From Oscillospiraceae bacterium (GTDB lineage Bacteria; Bacillota_A; Clostridia; Oscillospirales; Oscillospiraceae): a stretch of DNA of 6,328 bases. Location: contig CADBKB010000085.1 in NCBI GenBank assembly GCA_902795095.1, positions 2,730 to 9,057 of the forward strand, read 5' to 3'. Position numbers and translations under genes: made by a program. Below, in pieces: positions 5,932-6,328 of the stretch (position 1 is its first letter; every line of letters begins with the position of its first letter). The notes beneath the pieces were generated by a model that saw only the letters and a program-made list of their open reading frames with translations, was not told the DNA's origin and made no database searches.

Positions 5932-6328
5932 ATGAAAAAACGAATCGTATGCGCAGCGCTGTGCCTTTTGCTCGTTCTGTCCTACGTCGGCTGCGCCGCG
6001 AAGAAGACGGAGGTCAACGTCATTGAGAAGCTCTCGGCCCTGACGGTCAGCGACGAGGAGCTCGGCATCAAGGATAAATATGCCGCCCTGTCCGACGTCA
6101 CCGGCGGCAGCGTCGACGCGGCTCTGGTGGGCAAATGGGTTTCGGCGGACGGAAAAACAGTCTATACCTATGCTGCCGACGGCACCCAGCACGTGCACAC
6201 CGAGGACTACGGCGATACCGACCTCACCTTTACCTGCATCACCTGCGGGGATTACAGGATCCTCTGCGAGCAGGTGCCCGTGAGCAGCACCGACGCCGAC
6301 GGCAACACCACGGAGTCCACCGCGCTGT
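5932..6328 (+). CDS. Putative lipoprotein of unknown function, C-terminus cut by window edge
   Basis: 132 codons are open from the ATG to the right edge. The N-terminus is MKKR, a hydrophobic stretch (residues 5-17), then Y18-V-G-C21. This is a lipobox with an unusual tyrosine at -3, so C21 is the likely lipid-bearing cysteine and the protein would sit on the outer face of the membrane. The mature part begins A-A-K-K-T-E. Residues 64-85 (ALVGKWVSADGKTVYTYAAD) resemble the opening strand pair of small lipocalin-like or DUF5640-like lipoproteins, which is a tentative match by eye. Residues 99-113 contain C102-x2-C105 and C112, which could bind metal or form disulfides. The gene has its own strong promoter and ribosome binding site and is transcribed away from the SLH gene. 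The product name is uncertain; that it is a real exported protein is well supported. Confidence 0.85.
   Translation, partial: MKKRIVCAALCLLLVLSYVGCAAKKTEVNVIEKLSALTVSDEELGIKDKYAALSDVTGGSVDAALVGKWVSADGKTVYTYAADGTQHVHTEDYGDTDLTFTCITCGDYRILCEQVPVSSTDADGNTTESTAL

Overview
The window looks like chromosomal DNA from a GC-rich, gut-type Clostridia, most likely Oscillospiraceae/Ruminococcaceae. The supporting signs are strong AGGAGG-type ribosome binding sites, consensus AT-rich promoters set in GC-rich coding DNA, S-layer homology (SLH) domains of the variant C-T-R-G-Q type, and a surface enzyme carrying CxxC ribbon modules that end in A-L-G-H-D-W. The lineage is an inference from style; no marker gene is present.

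Layout: Positions 1-2657 (minus strand, open at the left edge) encode a secreted glycoside hydrolase family 43 enzyme of the beta-xylosidase/arabinofuranosidase type. It has a beta-sandwich, two CxxC ribbon modules and the start of a second sandwich-like domain. Positions 2658-3298 are non-coding. They hold the GH43 promoter with a palindrome over its -10 box, a 140-nt inverted array of mini-hairpins separated by the heptamer AATTCAT, a 111-nt snap-back repeat, and the terminator of the next gene. Positions 3299-5695 (minus strand) encode a complete 798-residue exported protein: signal peptide, four Ig-like (He_PIG-like) repeats, three SLH domains, and a C-terminus that is clearly domains II and III of elongation factor Tu without the GTPase domain. 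Positions 5696-5931 are a divergent promoter region. Positions 5932-6328 (plus strand, open at the right edge) encode the start of a small lipoprotein.

All three genes encode exported or surface proteins, each with its own promoter. The two minus-strand genes lie in tandem but are separated by a strong intrinsic terminator, so they are probably independent units rather than an operon. The GH43 enzyme would attack arabinose- or xylose-containing plant glycans outside the cell. The SLH protein would be held on the cell wall through its middle section, with the Ig-like repeats and the EF-Tu-like module both exposed. No functional link between the three genes can be shown from the sequence.

The most unusual items are the secreted SLH/EF-Tu domain II-III fusion and the inverted hairpin array upstream of the GH43 promoter.
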